From contig DASWMJ010000085.1 of assembly GCA_036399775.1 (NCBI GenBank), positions 1 through 64,000 on the forward strand: DNA of 64,000 nt, written 5' to 3'. A model generated the notes under the pieces. It searched no databases. It saw only the letters and a program-made list of their open reading frames with translations, and was not told the origin of the DNA. Position 1 is the first letter of the stretch; each line of letters begins with the position of its first letter. Of the stretch, positions 1 to 8,315 are shown one piece after another. This DNA is from JADMIH01 sp036399775 (lineage in GTDB: Bacteria > Chloroflexota > Chloroflexia > QHBQ01 > JADMIH01). A program made the position numbers and the translations under genes.

Positions 1-34
1 ACAATGTGGTCAGGAAGGTGTCGGTGTCAACCAT
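1..34 (-). CDS. Start of a possible transposase, cut by window edge
   Basis: Only the first eleven codons are inside the window, reading MVDTDTFLTTL. An AAGGAG ribosome binding site lies about 6 nt before the ATG, which supports a real start. The opening residues resemble the N-terminus of transposases I remember from Chloroflexota and cyanobacteria, but eleven residues cannot prove it. The adjoining 300 bp carry palindromic repeats, which fits a mobile-element edge. Confidence 0.3.
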   Translation of the reverse strand, partial: MVDTDTFLTTL

Positions 35-156
35 CGTTAGCTCCTTTGTAAGGGTGATCAAGCTAACTTTAGTCCACCGCACCTTTCTGTTCAACTTTCC
101 TCTTTATCTCTCATTTATCTCACACCAAACGTTTCAGTCGCAGGCAACAAATACAA

Positions 157-248
157 AGTCGCCCTTCGGCGACTAAGATAATACTCTAGCCAGCATAGTC
201 CGCGTAGGCGGACTTTGTTTTCGTAGCCCGCGACTTCAGTCGCCGGGC
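157..248. repeat. Cluster of three REP-like palindromes
   Basis: Three short hairpins follow one another: AGTCGCC/GGCGACT at 157-174, AGTCCGC/GCGGACT at 197-214, and a GCCCG-CGACT/AGTCGCCGGGC hairpin at 226-248. They lie beyond the 3' end of the minus-strand gene at 328-1842. The stretch 35-327 holds no gene that I can see. Such extragenic palindromes are common in Chloroflexota and cyanobacteria; their role is unknown. Confidence 0.6.
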
Positions 249-327
249 GGGGCTTGCGAGAATGATTAAGCCTTGGAGAGAGCGGCTCTCTACTTTTAAA
301 CTATGTTGAGGGCCGCCACCGTGTGTG

Positions 328-1842
328 CTACTGTGCCCGCTGGCGCGACCACTTCAAGCCTGCTCCGGCTAAGATGATTGCCGCGCCGACACCCGCGAGC
401 ACGAGCAAGAGTAAGGGCAGTTGAGTGGAGCCGCTGGTCGGCAGGTCGCTGTCGGGTGCGCCGCCTAGCTCTCTGATGGCGTCGTTGGCCTCCGTCACAA
501 GCTCGGCGCTCGCGGTGGCTACCTTCTTGAGGTCACCTGCCGCGAGATTATCGCGGACTTCGTGCATAGCGGTCTCAAGGTGCTCTTGGGCTTCGGGGTT
601 CGCGGCCTTGATTGCAGCCTCGTTGGAGGCAAAGAGGTCGTGGAAAGTGTCGTATGCCCTCTGGGTGCCGTCCTTGTCGCCGTTGTTCGCCTCGTGCTCT
701 ATATTCCCGGCATCGGCGGCCAGCTTTTGCAGCACGCTCAGCATATTGCTGTTGCCGGCATTACCGGCATTACCGGCACTCCCCGTGTTGCTCGCCGGGG
801 CGCTGCTCACACCTAGCTCTCTCGCGGCGTCATTGACTTCACTCACTAGCTCGTTGGAGGCGGCAGAGGCTTTGGTGAAATCTCCTGCCTGGATGCCGTC
901 CCTCACCTCGTGCATTGCCTCCTCGATGTGCTCCTGCGCTTCGGCGTTCTTCGCCTTGATAGCTTCTTCGTTGGCGGCGAAGGTCTCGTGGAACTCGTCG
1001 TAGGCCCGTTGCGATCCTTCTTTGTCCTTGTTGGTCGTCTCGCGCACGAGGTCGCCCGCCTCCGCTTGCAGCTTGGTTATAGCGTCGTTGAGGCTCATCG
1101 CGGCACCCGACCCGCCGCGTCCTGCAAGCGCGGTCTGTGCGGCCTTCAGGTCTGCCACGAGTTTTTCACCCGCCGTCTCGGCTTCGGGGAACTTCCCTGC
1201 CTGCACGGCATCGCGTACGGCGTGCATGTCATCTTCCAGTTTGGCCTGCGTATCGGCGCTCTTCGCCTTGATGGCCTCTTCGTTGGAGGCGAAGGTGGCG
1301 TGGTATATCTCATAGGCGTGCAACGAGGCGTCAACTTCCTTCTTCTTGATGGTATTCAGCAATTCGGTAGCATCATCCACGAGCTTGGTCAGCGCCTGGT
1401 CAAGGGTCATTGCCTCGCCACTGGCCGCCGCACCCGTTGGCAAATTGCCACACGAGATGACCACCTTCTCGGAGGCGGACCTGTATACCGCGATGGCGTG
1501 CTTCTCTTTCGTCAGGTCCGCCAGGGGGGCCTTGACGATAGTCGTGGACTTGCTTTCCTTTACGCTGTCGAGCGCAAAAGCCGTGTCGCTACCGAGGGTG
1601 GCGCAAGTACCCTTGTGGACGGAGGCGGGTTGCACGTCGCCCTCCGGCACGTTGAGCATAATCAGCTCTACCTTGGTGGTGCCATCCCCCTGGTCGGTGA
1701 GTTGAGCCGAGCCGTCCTCTCCCGAACCATTCTCGTCAATCAGCGTGATGCGTACCACCTTCCCCTGCGCGCTGGCGTGTGGGGTCTGCCCAAATCCCAG
1801 CACCAGCAGAGCCGCAACCAAAATCACAAATGCCTTCTTCAT
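328..1842 (-). CDS. Secreted protein with three helical repeats and a C-terminal membrane anchor
   Basis: I do not recognise a named family. The ATG at 1842 (MKKAFVILVAALLVLG) is preceded by AGGAAGGAG and opens a clear signal peptide; an upstream in-frame ATG at 1896 is less likely. After a beta-rich region of about 110 residues come three repeats of about 90 residues. Each contains a Y-x-x-F/Y-H-x-x-F-A-x-N-E-x-A-I-K-A core followed by M-H-x-V-R-D. They should be helical bundles, somewhat like periplasmic FTR1/imelysin-type domains, but that is only an impression. The protein ends with LPTSG, a hydrophobic span and RQRAQ, the layout of a sortase sorting signal, although the pentapeptide is not canonical LPxTG. 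It is probably anchored outside the cell. Confidence 0.75.
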   Translation of the reverse strand: MKKAFVILVAALLVLGFGQTPHASAQGKVVRITLIDENGSGEDGSAQLTDQGDGTTKVELIMLNVPEGDVQPASVHKGTCATLGSDTAFALDSVKESKSTTIVKAPLADLTKEKHAIAVYRSASEKVVISCGNLPTGAAASGEAMTLDQALTKLVDDATELLNTIKKKEVDASLHAYEIYHATFASNEEAIKAKSADTQAKLEDDMHAVRDAVQAGKFPEAETAGEKLVADLKAAQTALAGRGGSGAAMSLNDAITKLQAEAGDLVRETTNKDKEGSQRAYDEFHETFAANEEAIKAKNAEAQEHIEEAMHEVRDGIQAGDFTKASAASNELVSEVNDAARELGVSSAPASNTGSAGNAGNAGNSNMLSVLQKLAADAGNIEHEANNGDKDGTQRAYDTFHDLFASNEAAIKAANPEAQEHLETAMHEVRDNLAAGDLKKVATASAELVTEANDAIRELGGAPDSDLPTSGSTQLPLLLLVLAGVGAAIILAGAGLKWSRQRAQ

Positions 1843-1910
1843 GTAAACTCCTTCCTGAATTACCGAATTGATGTATCCCTTACCTGCTATGTCCAACCAT
1901 CCAACTAGCT

Positions 1911-1952
1911 AACCCCTAACCCCTAACCCCTGATCCCTGATCCCTGATCCCT
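1911..1952. repeat. Heptamer tandem repeat
   Basis: Three copies of AACCCCT run directly into three copies of GATCCCT. They lie between the 3' end of the gene at 1965 and the start of the gene at 1842, both on the minus strand. This is likely a slippage tract and no function is visible. Confidence 0.8.
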
Positions 1953-1964
1953 GACCACTCGTAA

Positions 1965-3422
1965 CTAATCATCCTCCGGGTGCCGTCCAGGCACGGGAGT
2001 AGGCACGATTATGCTGGTCGGGAAGTGGTCCGCCTTGAAATCATCGGCGGTGCCTGCCTCTATCTCCCGTATCGCCTCGTCCACCGTCATATGCCCGTAG
2101 AAAGCCTGCTCGATGGCGGCGTTGGCGCGCAACTCAATATCGGGCCAGGTGCCGATCTGCGGGGTGGCGCGCAAAAAAGGCCCCATGTCGAGGAAGATGT
2201 GGCTGCTCGTCGGCGGCTTATCGGCTTCCAGATAGACGGGCGATAAGGCGACGCTCATGAGCGAGGGCACCGTGCGCCCCGTCTTAGCTGCTATCACCTG
2301 CCCCGTTGGGCCGTTGGCGTATTCAACGAACTTCCAGGCAAGCTCTTTGTTCTTGGACGCCTTCGAGATGCAGTAGGCATCGCTGTGCAGTATGCCCGCT
2401 TTCACCTTGCGCTGGGGCAAGGGCGCGACATCCCAGGTAAAGCCGCTGGTGGTCCGCAGGGCAGGCACCACCCTCCTGCTCAACAGCCACATACCGAGCG
2501 TGTTGAACATGAAGCGGGTCTGGTCTTTCTCAGAGACGTTTTCTATCTGGCTGGCGACCACGTGGTGCTTTACTTGTAGGTCCACGAAGAACTGGAAGGC
2601 TTCCCTGGCTTCGGGCGTATCGAGCGTCATGCGGGTCGGCTTGTTCAGGTCGTCCACTATGTCGCCGCCGTTCTGCCAGACGAAGGGCGCCAGCCTGATA
2701 AGCTGCGGGTCTATGCCGACGCCGTAGATTTTCTCGTCCGGGGTGCTCAGCGCGGTTATCGCCTTCGCCGCCGCCAGGAAATCGTCCCACGTCCAGCCAT
2801 CCTTGGGGTAGGGCACTTTGGCCTTATCGAACAGGTCTTTGTTGTAGTAGACCTCAAGGCTGGACATGTTCATAGGCACGCATTGTAGCTGGCCGTTGAA
2901 CGTAAAAGGCTGGAGGGGCTTCGTGTAGAAGTCGGACGCGCTGATGACCTGGCTCTTTTCGAGGTAAGGCTCGGCGGGTTCGACCACCCCGGCATTCTGG
3001 AGGAGGCCGAAGCGACGATAGTCTATCACCCACACGTCGGGCGGGTCCCCGGCGGCGAAGGAGGTAGCCAGCTTTTGCAGGTGGTTTGGCTGGGAGGGCA
3101 CGGCCTCCGTGTTGATCTTGACGCCAGGGTTAGCTTCCTGGAAGCCCTTCGCAACATCAACGAAAGCCTTAGCCTCGGCAGGCTCGCCAAAGACGAGGAA
3201 GCGGATCTCGCCGCTCAAGGAAGCCTGCGGGGTAGCCTGGTCGCCGGGCGCGGCGCTCGTGGCCTCCGCGCCGGGGCCGTCTGTGGCCGTCGAAGCAACG
3301 GGAGTAGCGGGCGCTGTGGGAGGCGTAGGCGTCGCGTTCTCCCCGCCGCACGAGGCGAGCAATAGGGAGGAAATCACCAGGACCGTGAGCGCACGGAAAA
3401 GAGTAAATCGTGAGGATTTCAA
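1965..3422 (-). CDS. Sugar ABC transporter substrate-binding lipoprotein
   Basis: An extracellular solute-binding protein of family 1 (MalE-like), 485 residues. It opens with a lipoprotein signal ending LLLASCGG, then a Thr/Pro/Ala linker, then the binding-protein fold. Recognisable elements are FAAGDPPDVWVIDYRRFG, YYNKDLF and WTWDDFLAAAKAI. It should capture a sugar or oligosaccharide at the cell surface. The start codon is TTG at 3422 with AAAGG upstream. No permease or ATPase lies next to it; the closest permeases are at 10.6-12.5 kb behind a second, clearly homologous binding protein. It may share those permeases or serve another system. A promoter-like site is present at 3537-3566. Confidence 0.9.
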   Translation of the reverse strand: MKSSRFTLFRALTVLVISSLLLASCGGENATPTPPTAPATPVASTATDGPGAEATSAAPGDQATPQASLSGEIRFLVFGEPAEAKAFVDVAKGFQEANPGVKINTEAVPSQPNHLQKLATSFAAGDPPDVWVIDYRRFGLLQNAGVVEPAEPYLEKSQVISASDFYTKPLQPFTFNGQLQCVPMNMSSLEVYYNKDLFDKAKVPYPKDGWTWDDFLAAAKAITALSTPDEKIYGVGIDPQLIRLAPFVWQNGGDIVDDLNKPTRMTLDTPEAREAFQFFVDLQVKHHVVASQIENVSEKDQTRFMFNTLGMWLLSRRVVPALRTTSGFTWDVAPLPQRKVKAGILHSDAYCISKASKNKELAWKFVEYANGPTGQVIAAKTGRTVPSLMSVALSPVYLEADKPPTSSHIFLDMGPFLRATPQIGTWPDIELRANAAIEQAFYGHMTVDEAIREIEAGTADDFKADHFPTSIIVPTPVPGRHPEDD

Positions 3423-3536
3423 AGGGTGAGCCTTTCTTCGGGACAGAAGGATATTCCGTTTATGCGCGGCCTGCTCGCATAATAGGCGCGGCGGGGAGGT
3501 CCGCCTGCGAGGTCCGCGGCGTTCCTGGAACCTATA

Positions 3537-3566
3537 ATTATAGAAAGGCTTTTAAAGGGGAGTCAA
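3537..3566 (-). promoter_or_regulatory. Sigma-70-type promoter for the binding-protein gene
   Basis: On the minus strand TTGACT (3561-3566) is separated by 18 nt from TATAAT (3537-3542). It points at the gene starting at 3422 with a leader of about 100 nt. It lies in an AT-richer gap between the MFS gene and the lipoprotein gene. Confidence 0.55.
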
Positions 3567-3630
3567 ATAACTTGGTAGCTTAATATTATCGGCCACATAC
3601 TAATTTGCTACTCTGCTTCTACTAATCTAC

Positions 3631-4953
3631 TTATGTGGAGACAGGCACGGCGGCCTGCGTTGTTTGGCGTCGGAGCCAGGGCAGCCACACGATGGTCAGG
3701 GCCATCGCCACGCCTGCCGTCCACGCTCCAAAGGTGAAAGTGGCCGAGGGACCGGCGACGCTCCACAGCCAGCCGCTGATGATGTTCGCGGGGAGGGCGG
3801 CAAGGCCGATCATCCCGTTGAACCAGCCCATCGCGCTGCCGCGTGATGCCTTGGGAACGAGGTCCGTCACGAATGCCTTGGCTACCCCTTCGGTGGCGGC
3901 TGCGTATACCCCATACACCAGGAACAACGCCCAGGCATTCCACGCCTGCGTCGCCAAAGCCCACCCCACGTATACCAGGGCAAAGGCAGCGTAACCCGAC
4001 ATCAGTACGGGGAGCCTCCCCAGCCTGTCGCTCAATGCGCCCAACGGGGTCGCCAGGAGCGCATAGATAAAGTTGTAGGCGAAGTACATGATCGGGACCA
4101 GGATGATAGATTGCTCGAGACTGGCAGAACGCAAGAAGATAAAGGCGTCCGATGAGTTGCCCAGGGCAAACACCGTCGATATGATCGTGAAGAGCCAGAA
4201 GCGGGTGCCCAGCGTGGAGGCCCGCACGCTCACCTTCTCCTCAGTTTTCGTGGGCGCAATCTCAACCTCGGCTGGCAGTGCCTCGACCGGTTTGGCGGAT
4301 GTGGGGCGGGTACGCTCGCGGAGGAACAGGACCATGACGACTATCGACAATATGCCCGGCAAGGCTGTCCAGGCAAAGACCGCGCGCAGGTCGCCGGAGG
4401 TAAAGAGCAGGATGACATAAGTGAAGAGAGGGCCAACCGCCGCGCCGAAGGTATCCATGCTCCGGTGGAAACCGAAGGCCTTACCCATGTATTGTTTGGG
4501 CGTCGAGTCGGCCATCATAGCGTCGCGAGGGCTGCCGCGCACTCCCTTGCCGACGCGGTCAAGGAAGATCAGCCCAAGCGCGAGGGACCAATGGCTGACA
4601 AGTGCAAGGAGGGGTTTTGCGACATTGGAGACGCCATAGCCTGCAACAATGAGGGGCTTGCGGTTGCTTACCCTGTTCGACATGCGCCCCGACACTATCT
4701 TGAGGATGCTGGCGGTACTTTCAGCTACCCCCTCTATCAGCCCCGCTAGAGGCAATGGCGTATGGAGCACCAGCACCAGGAAGAGTATGCGCACCGGCAC
4801 GATCATCTCGCTGCTGACGTCTGTGAAGAAGCTGACCAGTCCCAGCACCAGCACGTTACGCGAAATGCCCGCCATGAAGCGCGCGCGCCACCCTTTGCGC
4901 GGCTCCTGCGTGACGCTTCCTGTTTCGGCTATCTCCTCGGTGGTCGAGGCCAC
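3631..4953 (-). CDS. MFS transporter
   Basis: A 440-residue major facilitator superfamily permease with about twelve membrane spans and a longer cytoplasmic loop at about residue 215-245 carrying the acidic/Pro-rich VEALPAEVEIAPTKTEE. The GKGVRGSPRDAMMAD segment after the fourth span is the typical loop signature of the drug/metabolite MFS clade. The substrate cannot be read from sequence. The ATG overlaps the stop codon of the upstream NHL-propeller gene by one base (TGATG), so the two are translationally coupled and probably act together. Confidence 0.85.
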   Translation of the reverse strand: MASTTEEIAETGSVTQEPRKGWRARFMAGISRNVLVLGLVSFFTDVSSEMIVPVRILFLVLVLHTPLPLAGLIEGVAESTASILKIVSGRMSNRVSNRKPLIVAGYGVSNVAKPLLALVSHWSLALGLIFLDRVGKGVRGSPRDAMMADSTPKQYMGKAFGFHRSMDTFGAAVGPLFTYVILLFTSGDLRAVFAWTALPGILSIVVMVLFLRERTRPTSAKPVEALPAEVEIAPTKTEEKVSVRASTLGTRFWLFTIISTVFALGNSSDAFIFLRSASLEQSIILVPIMYFAYNFIYALLATPLGALSDRLGRLPVLMSGYAAFALVYVGWALATQAWNAWALFLVYGVYAAATEGVAKAFVTDLVPKASRGSAMGWFNGMIGLAALPANIISGWLWSVAGPSATFTFGAWTAGVAMALTIVWLPWLRRQTTQAAVPVST

Positions 4954-6413
4954 TACTCGATCTCCCCTTCTATTTCGCCAGGCTCATTGGTGGTCAGGGT
5001 GGCCCACCACACGGCGTCTATCTTCCCTTCAGGGCTGAACCGCTGTATGACGCGGTGCTGGTAGTCGGTCACGTAGAGCCGCCCTTGCGCGTCTTCGGCA
5101 AGCCCTCCTATATCCCCGAACTGCCCAGGCAGGAAGCCCGGCCCGCCTATCGTACCCAACACTTTGCCGGTCGTACCGTCAATACGCACTATTTCCCTCG
5201 TCTCGTGGTTGGTGACGAGCGTTTCGCCGTTGCGCCTTACTAGCATAGGGGTCTGTAGCTTGTCCTGCGGCGGCGGCAGGGTGACGGTCATCGTAGCGCC
5301 GCTAGAGATTGTAAAGTGTGTGAGGAGGTTGGGAGTGATGGCCGTCAGCTTGTCGTCGCCTATTGTTGATATGCCGAAGGGCATCGTGCGTAAATCGAGC
5401 GCCTTCTGTGTTTGGCCGTCGTAGCTCAGCACATAGATTTTGCCGGTGCGGTCGCTCAGGTAGATGTGGTCGCCGTCAGTAGCGATGCAGTTGTTGCCCG
5501 GCACGTATTCCTTCGGCACGGGCCAACGCGCGGTTATGATGCCATCGCGGTCGAAGCGCAGGAGCTTGTACCCGCCGACGGCCAGCGTATCTACCGCGTA
5601 GAAGTTGTCCTGGGCATCGGCGGCGATCCCGCAGAACTCGAAATAAGCGGATGGGTAAGAGAGGGCCGCCAGGTCGGCGCGCGGCGTGGCGGTGGGCACA
5701 AGCCCCATGCCCGCCATGTTGATCTCTTCTTCAAAGCCGATGGGTATCAGGCCGGGGCCGGGCGTGCCCACGATAGGCGCGCGGCTCGGCCTGATGGTGC
5801 CTTTCGGGCTGCCCGATTCGTCGAATACCCATACCAGACCGCCGCGACTATCCGTAGCATAAACGGTCCCGCCCTCACCCACCGCCAACCAGAAGGGCGA
5901 GAAACTCCTCTGCGGCAATTGCACCCGCCAGCCCAGGAGAGTAGCCGCCGTTGCTGGCCCTCCCCACAGGAGGATAGCCAGGAAAGTAGGCACCGCGACG
6001 GCCACTAACGCCCGCCGCAGCAGTTGGGGTGGGCGCATAAGGAACGCCCAGGGTAGCGCTATCAGCAGCACCAGCGCCATGCGCAGGGGCCATATAGCTA
6101 CCACCGGCACCGTCAGCACGCTAGGCTGAGTGACCACGCCAGCACCCGCGATAAGGAACAATGCGCCCACACCTGCGAACAAAAGAGGCATATTGCGGCG
6201 CAACGTAGCAATCAGCACGATAAGCACGGCGAGTCCCGCCGCTACTACAGTCTCAACGAGCCGGGGTTGGAACTGGATATGTACAGGCGTTATGAAGGCA
6301 AGGATCGTGGTCGCAGCCGAAACGTATAGCGACGGCAGCCACAAGTCATGCTCGTTGGCCTCAGAAGGTGCGTTTCCGGCCTGTAAGTTGTTTGAGGAAT
6401 CAACGACGCTCAT
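4953..6413 (-). CDS. Membrane-anchored NHL/six-bladed propeller protein
   Basis: 486 residues. The first 160 are hydrophobic with about five membrane spans. The rest carries NHL-type blades such as FGDIGGLAEDAQGRLYVTDY, ending in a blade with QRFSPEGKIDAVW. The propeller should face outward. NHL propellers usually bind proteins or ligands; no catalytic residues are apparent. It is the first gene of a coupled pair with the MFS permease, so it may sense or present the substrate. The ribosome binding site is weak. Confidence 0.75.
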   Translation of the reverse strand: MSVVDSSNNLQAGNAPSEANEHDLWLPSLYVSAATTILAFITPVHIQFQPRLVETVVAAGLAVLIVLIATLRRNMPLLFAGVGALFLIAGAGVVTQPSVLTVPVVAIWPLRMALVLLIALPWAFLMRPPQLLRRALVAVAVPTFLAILLWGGPATAATLLGWRVQLPQRSFSPFWLAVGEGGTVYATDSRGGLVWVFDESGSPKGTIRPSRAPIVGTPGPGLIPIGFEEEINMAGMGLVPTATPRADLAALSYPSAYFEFCGIAADAQDNFYAVDTLAVGGYKLLRFDRDGIITARWPVPKEYVPGNNCIATDGDHIYLSDRTGKIYVLSYDGQTQKALDLRTMPFGISTIGDDKLTAITPNLLTHFTISSGATMTVTLPPPQDKLQTPMLVRRNGETLVTNHETREIVRIDGTTGKVLGTIGGPGFLPGQFGDIGGLAEDAQGRLYVTDYQHRVIQRFSPEGKIDAVWWATLTTNEPGEIEGEIE

Positions 6414-6439
6414 ACTCTATCAAAGGTCAAATAGAAAAT

Positions 6440-6542
6440 ATATCCGTAGGGGCGACCCGGCGGGTCGCCCTGCCTGGGTTCACGCGGAAGGTTGGTTTGC
6501 CATCCCCACCAGGGCGACCCACCAGGTCGCCCCTACGGATAT
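6440..6542. repeat. 103-bp palindromic repeat with nested inverted repeats
   Basis: Perfect 18-bp outer arms (6440-6457 and 6525-6542) begin ATATCCGTAGGGGCGACC. Inside are further GGGTCGCCC/GGGCGACCC arms. The size, the perfect ends and the intergenic position 28 nt after a stop codon suggest a small MITE or REP-type element. GTAGGGGCGACC repeats of this type are familiar to me from Chloroflexota and cyanobacteria. Confidence 0.75.
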
Positions 6543-6569
6543 GTTACTTCGGTACTCGCCCCTCGCCCC

Positions 6570-7427
6570 TCACGCCTCGCCACTCGATCCTGCTTTGCGG
6601 CCTTCTTTTTTGAGCCAATCTTCCCACTCGGCGTCGTGCGCCGCCCGCCCGGCCTCCGTGATGGCCCACGTGCCACGCCCTACTATCTCGGTCAGTCCTT
6701 CTACCTGGAGGGTGTTCTGGGCGATAGAGAGGCGCTGTCCGAACTCGGCGGTGGGAGGCTGAAGCACCTCTGGGAACCATTGCGCCACCATTGAGATGCA
6801 TTCCATGCGGCTCGCGGTGCCGCCCAGCATGGTCAGCGCGTGCAATAATGGCAACTGCAACCGGGAAGCGCCGGGCAAGCCGAGCTTTCGCCGCCTCGTA
6901 CCGGATGTGTCGGACACCTCTGCGTTAGGAGAGGTGACCACGCTCACCGGGGCCGCGCCCGGCGGCATGAACACCACCCGCCCGTCCTGCGAGACCATAT
7001 AAACTGACACGCGCGCCGCCGAGAGGAACCAGCGCAGTCTTTGGAGGTAGCGGATATACCCGGCCATCGTGGGGAGGGCCAGGCTCAGGTCGAGATCGGG
7101 GTCCGCCCCGCGCTCCAACGCCAGGTCGAACACCACCTGGGCTATCCAGCCGCGAGCCACCGTTTCGGGCCGCGCGCCGCGTGGCTGGCCGGTGAGCGTG
7201 CCCCGCGTATGCACCCCGGTCGGCCACCCGCGCACGGTGACCAGGCGATGTATCGGGCGGCCAGCCACAAGCTGCTCGGCCACAATATCAATCCCCTGCT
7301 CGGCGGACGTGGCCTGGCCGTGACTGAGGACGGTAAAACCTTCCTCGTTCTGCATGTAATCGAGCACGCGCTCCTGCACGTTGCCTTCCCAGAACCAATC
7401 TCGGTTATGGATACGCTCTCCCTCCAT
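6570..7427 (-). CDS. Uncharacterised protein, possible nuclease-like N-terminus plus winged helix
   Basis: I do not recognise a named family. The N-terminal part (NVQERVLDYM, GFTVLSHG, GIDIVAEQL, RLVTVRGWP) has the order E...GF.V...G.DI....V.V.G. This resembles the core of PD-(D/E)XK nucleases, but the last catalytic lysine is not obvious. The C-terminal third (LHALTMLGGTASRMECIS to the end) looks like a winged helix. The start is uncertain: the ATG at 7427 or the GTG at 7430, both after ACGAGGAG. It lies 35 nt after the ChrB-domain gene and is probably cotranscribed with it. Confidence 0.6.
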   Translation of the reverse strand: MEGERIHNRDWFWEGNVQERVLDYMQNEEGFTVLSHGQATSAEQGIDIVAEQLVAGRPIHRLVTVRGWPTGVHTRGTLTGQPRGARPETVARGWIAQVVFDLALERGADPDLDLSLALPTMAGYIRYLQRLRWFLSAARVSVYMVSQDGRVVFMPPGAAPVSVVTSPNAEVSDTSGTRRRKLGLPGASRLQLPLLHALTMLGGTASRMECISMVAQWFPEVLQPPTAEFGQRLSIAQNTLQVEGLTEIVGRGTWAITEAGRAAHDAEWEDWLKKEGRKAGSSGEA

Positions 7428-7462
7428 CACAGATGCTACACTCCTCGTAAGCGCGCCCGCGC

Positions 7463-7945
7463 TCAGGGAGTGTCGCCCTGTCCCCAGCCCGCCTCGGCGT
7501 TGGCCCAGCCCCGGTGCCCCTCGGTGCGCCGCACGCAATAGGCATACAGGGCGTCGAATACGGGCAGCATTCGCTCGACCATCTCTTCGTCGCTGCTTAC
7601 GAGGGCATTCATCCCCTTGGCGATTGCGCGCAGGCCCTCCCCCTCCTCGATGGAGCCTGGCTCCTTCGTCTCAGCGCCCCGCACTATATCGCCCATCAAC
7701 GCCAGGGCTTCGTTGCTCTGGTCGAGCTTGTATTCCGCCAGCAACTCCTGAAAGCTGGTGCGCTCGCGCAAGCCTGCATCTTCCGAGGTCGTGTTGTGGA
7801 ACAGGATAGCGCCCTGCTCTACCGCCTGGGGTAATGCCCCTTCCTCTACGTACATTATCTGGGCGTCCGGGGCTATATGCCTCTTGATGAGCCAGGCGCA
7901 CGCAGCCCGGTCGAGCCGCACGCCTTTACGTGTCACGAACTTCAC
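7463..7945 (-). CDS. ChrB-domain (chromate resistance-type) protein
   Basis: Resembles the C-terminal domain of ChrB, found in chromate-resistance loci and in many stand-alone proteins. Visible signature: FVTRKGVRLDRAACAWLIKR, VEEGALPQAVEQGAILFHN, then AGLRERTSFQELL and ALALMGDIVRGAE. The start chosen is GTG at 7945, because GGGGAGGAG lies 6 nt upstream. That removes 39 unconvincing residues from the longest frame and leaves 160. No chrA chromate pump is nearby, so a role in chromate resistance is not implied. Confidence 0.75.
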   Translation of the reverse strand: MKFVTRKGVRLDRAACAWLIKRHIAPDAQIMYVEEGALPQAVEQGAILFHNTTSEDAGLRERTSFQELLAEYKLDQSNEALALMGDIVRGAETKEPGSIEEGEGLRAIAKGMNALVSSDEEMVERMLPVFDALYAYCVRRTEGHRGWANAEAGWGQGDTP

Positions 7946-8079
7946 TTTATACTCCTCCCCTATGCATATGATTAGTAACTTTTCCTTGATGACCCGCCTG
8001 CGAGCCGGACGTAGTAACAATGTATGACGCGGATAGTATACAAGACGCACGCTGCCAGGCACAGTAGCAGCGAAAGAAC

Positions 8080-8104
8080 ATTCTTTTGCCCAAAAGAATA
8101 TAAT
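8080..8104 (+). promoter_or_regulatory. Palindromic operator overlapping a -10 box
   Basis: A perfect palindrome with 9-nt arms, ATTCTTTTG-CC-CAAAAGAAT (8080-8099), runs into TATAAT at 8099-8104. No good -35 is present, as expected for an activator- or repressor-controlled promoter. It lies about 210 nt before the sugar-binding protein gene at 8316 and upstream of the divergent ChrB-domain gene. The regulator is not encoded nearby. Confidence 0.4.
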
Positions 8105-8315
8105 CGCGGTCTGAAGAAGATAGTTCTATGCCATGTTCTTGCTTACTTATTCAAGCATAGGCTATAAGACCTGTGAGATACGTTAGATGTGCTATCTGAC
8201 ACTATTCTCTTCCTTTCTTGCAAGCGGGGACGTGGTCACGGGGCCGCGTCCCCGTAACTTTGTACGGAAAAATAGCCCGGGGCAGGTTTTACTGAATAGA
8301 GGAGGAGCCAGGAGA

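Noticed and set aside
910..1908. Long plus-strand open frame opposite the helical-repeat protein
   Set aside because: It lies fully antisense to a gene with a signal peptide, repeats and strong ribosome binding site, and its translation shows no domain.
1911..1952. Telomere-like CCCTAA repeat
   Set aside because: Only three imperfect heptamers inside the chromosome, merging into another heptamer; a slippage tract explains it.
7463..7945. Chromate resistance operon
   Set aside because: Only the ChrB-type domain is present; no chrA pump is nearby.
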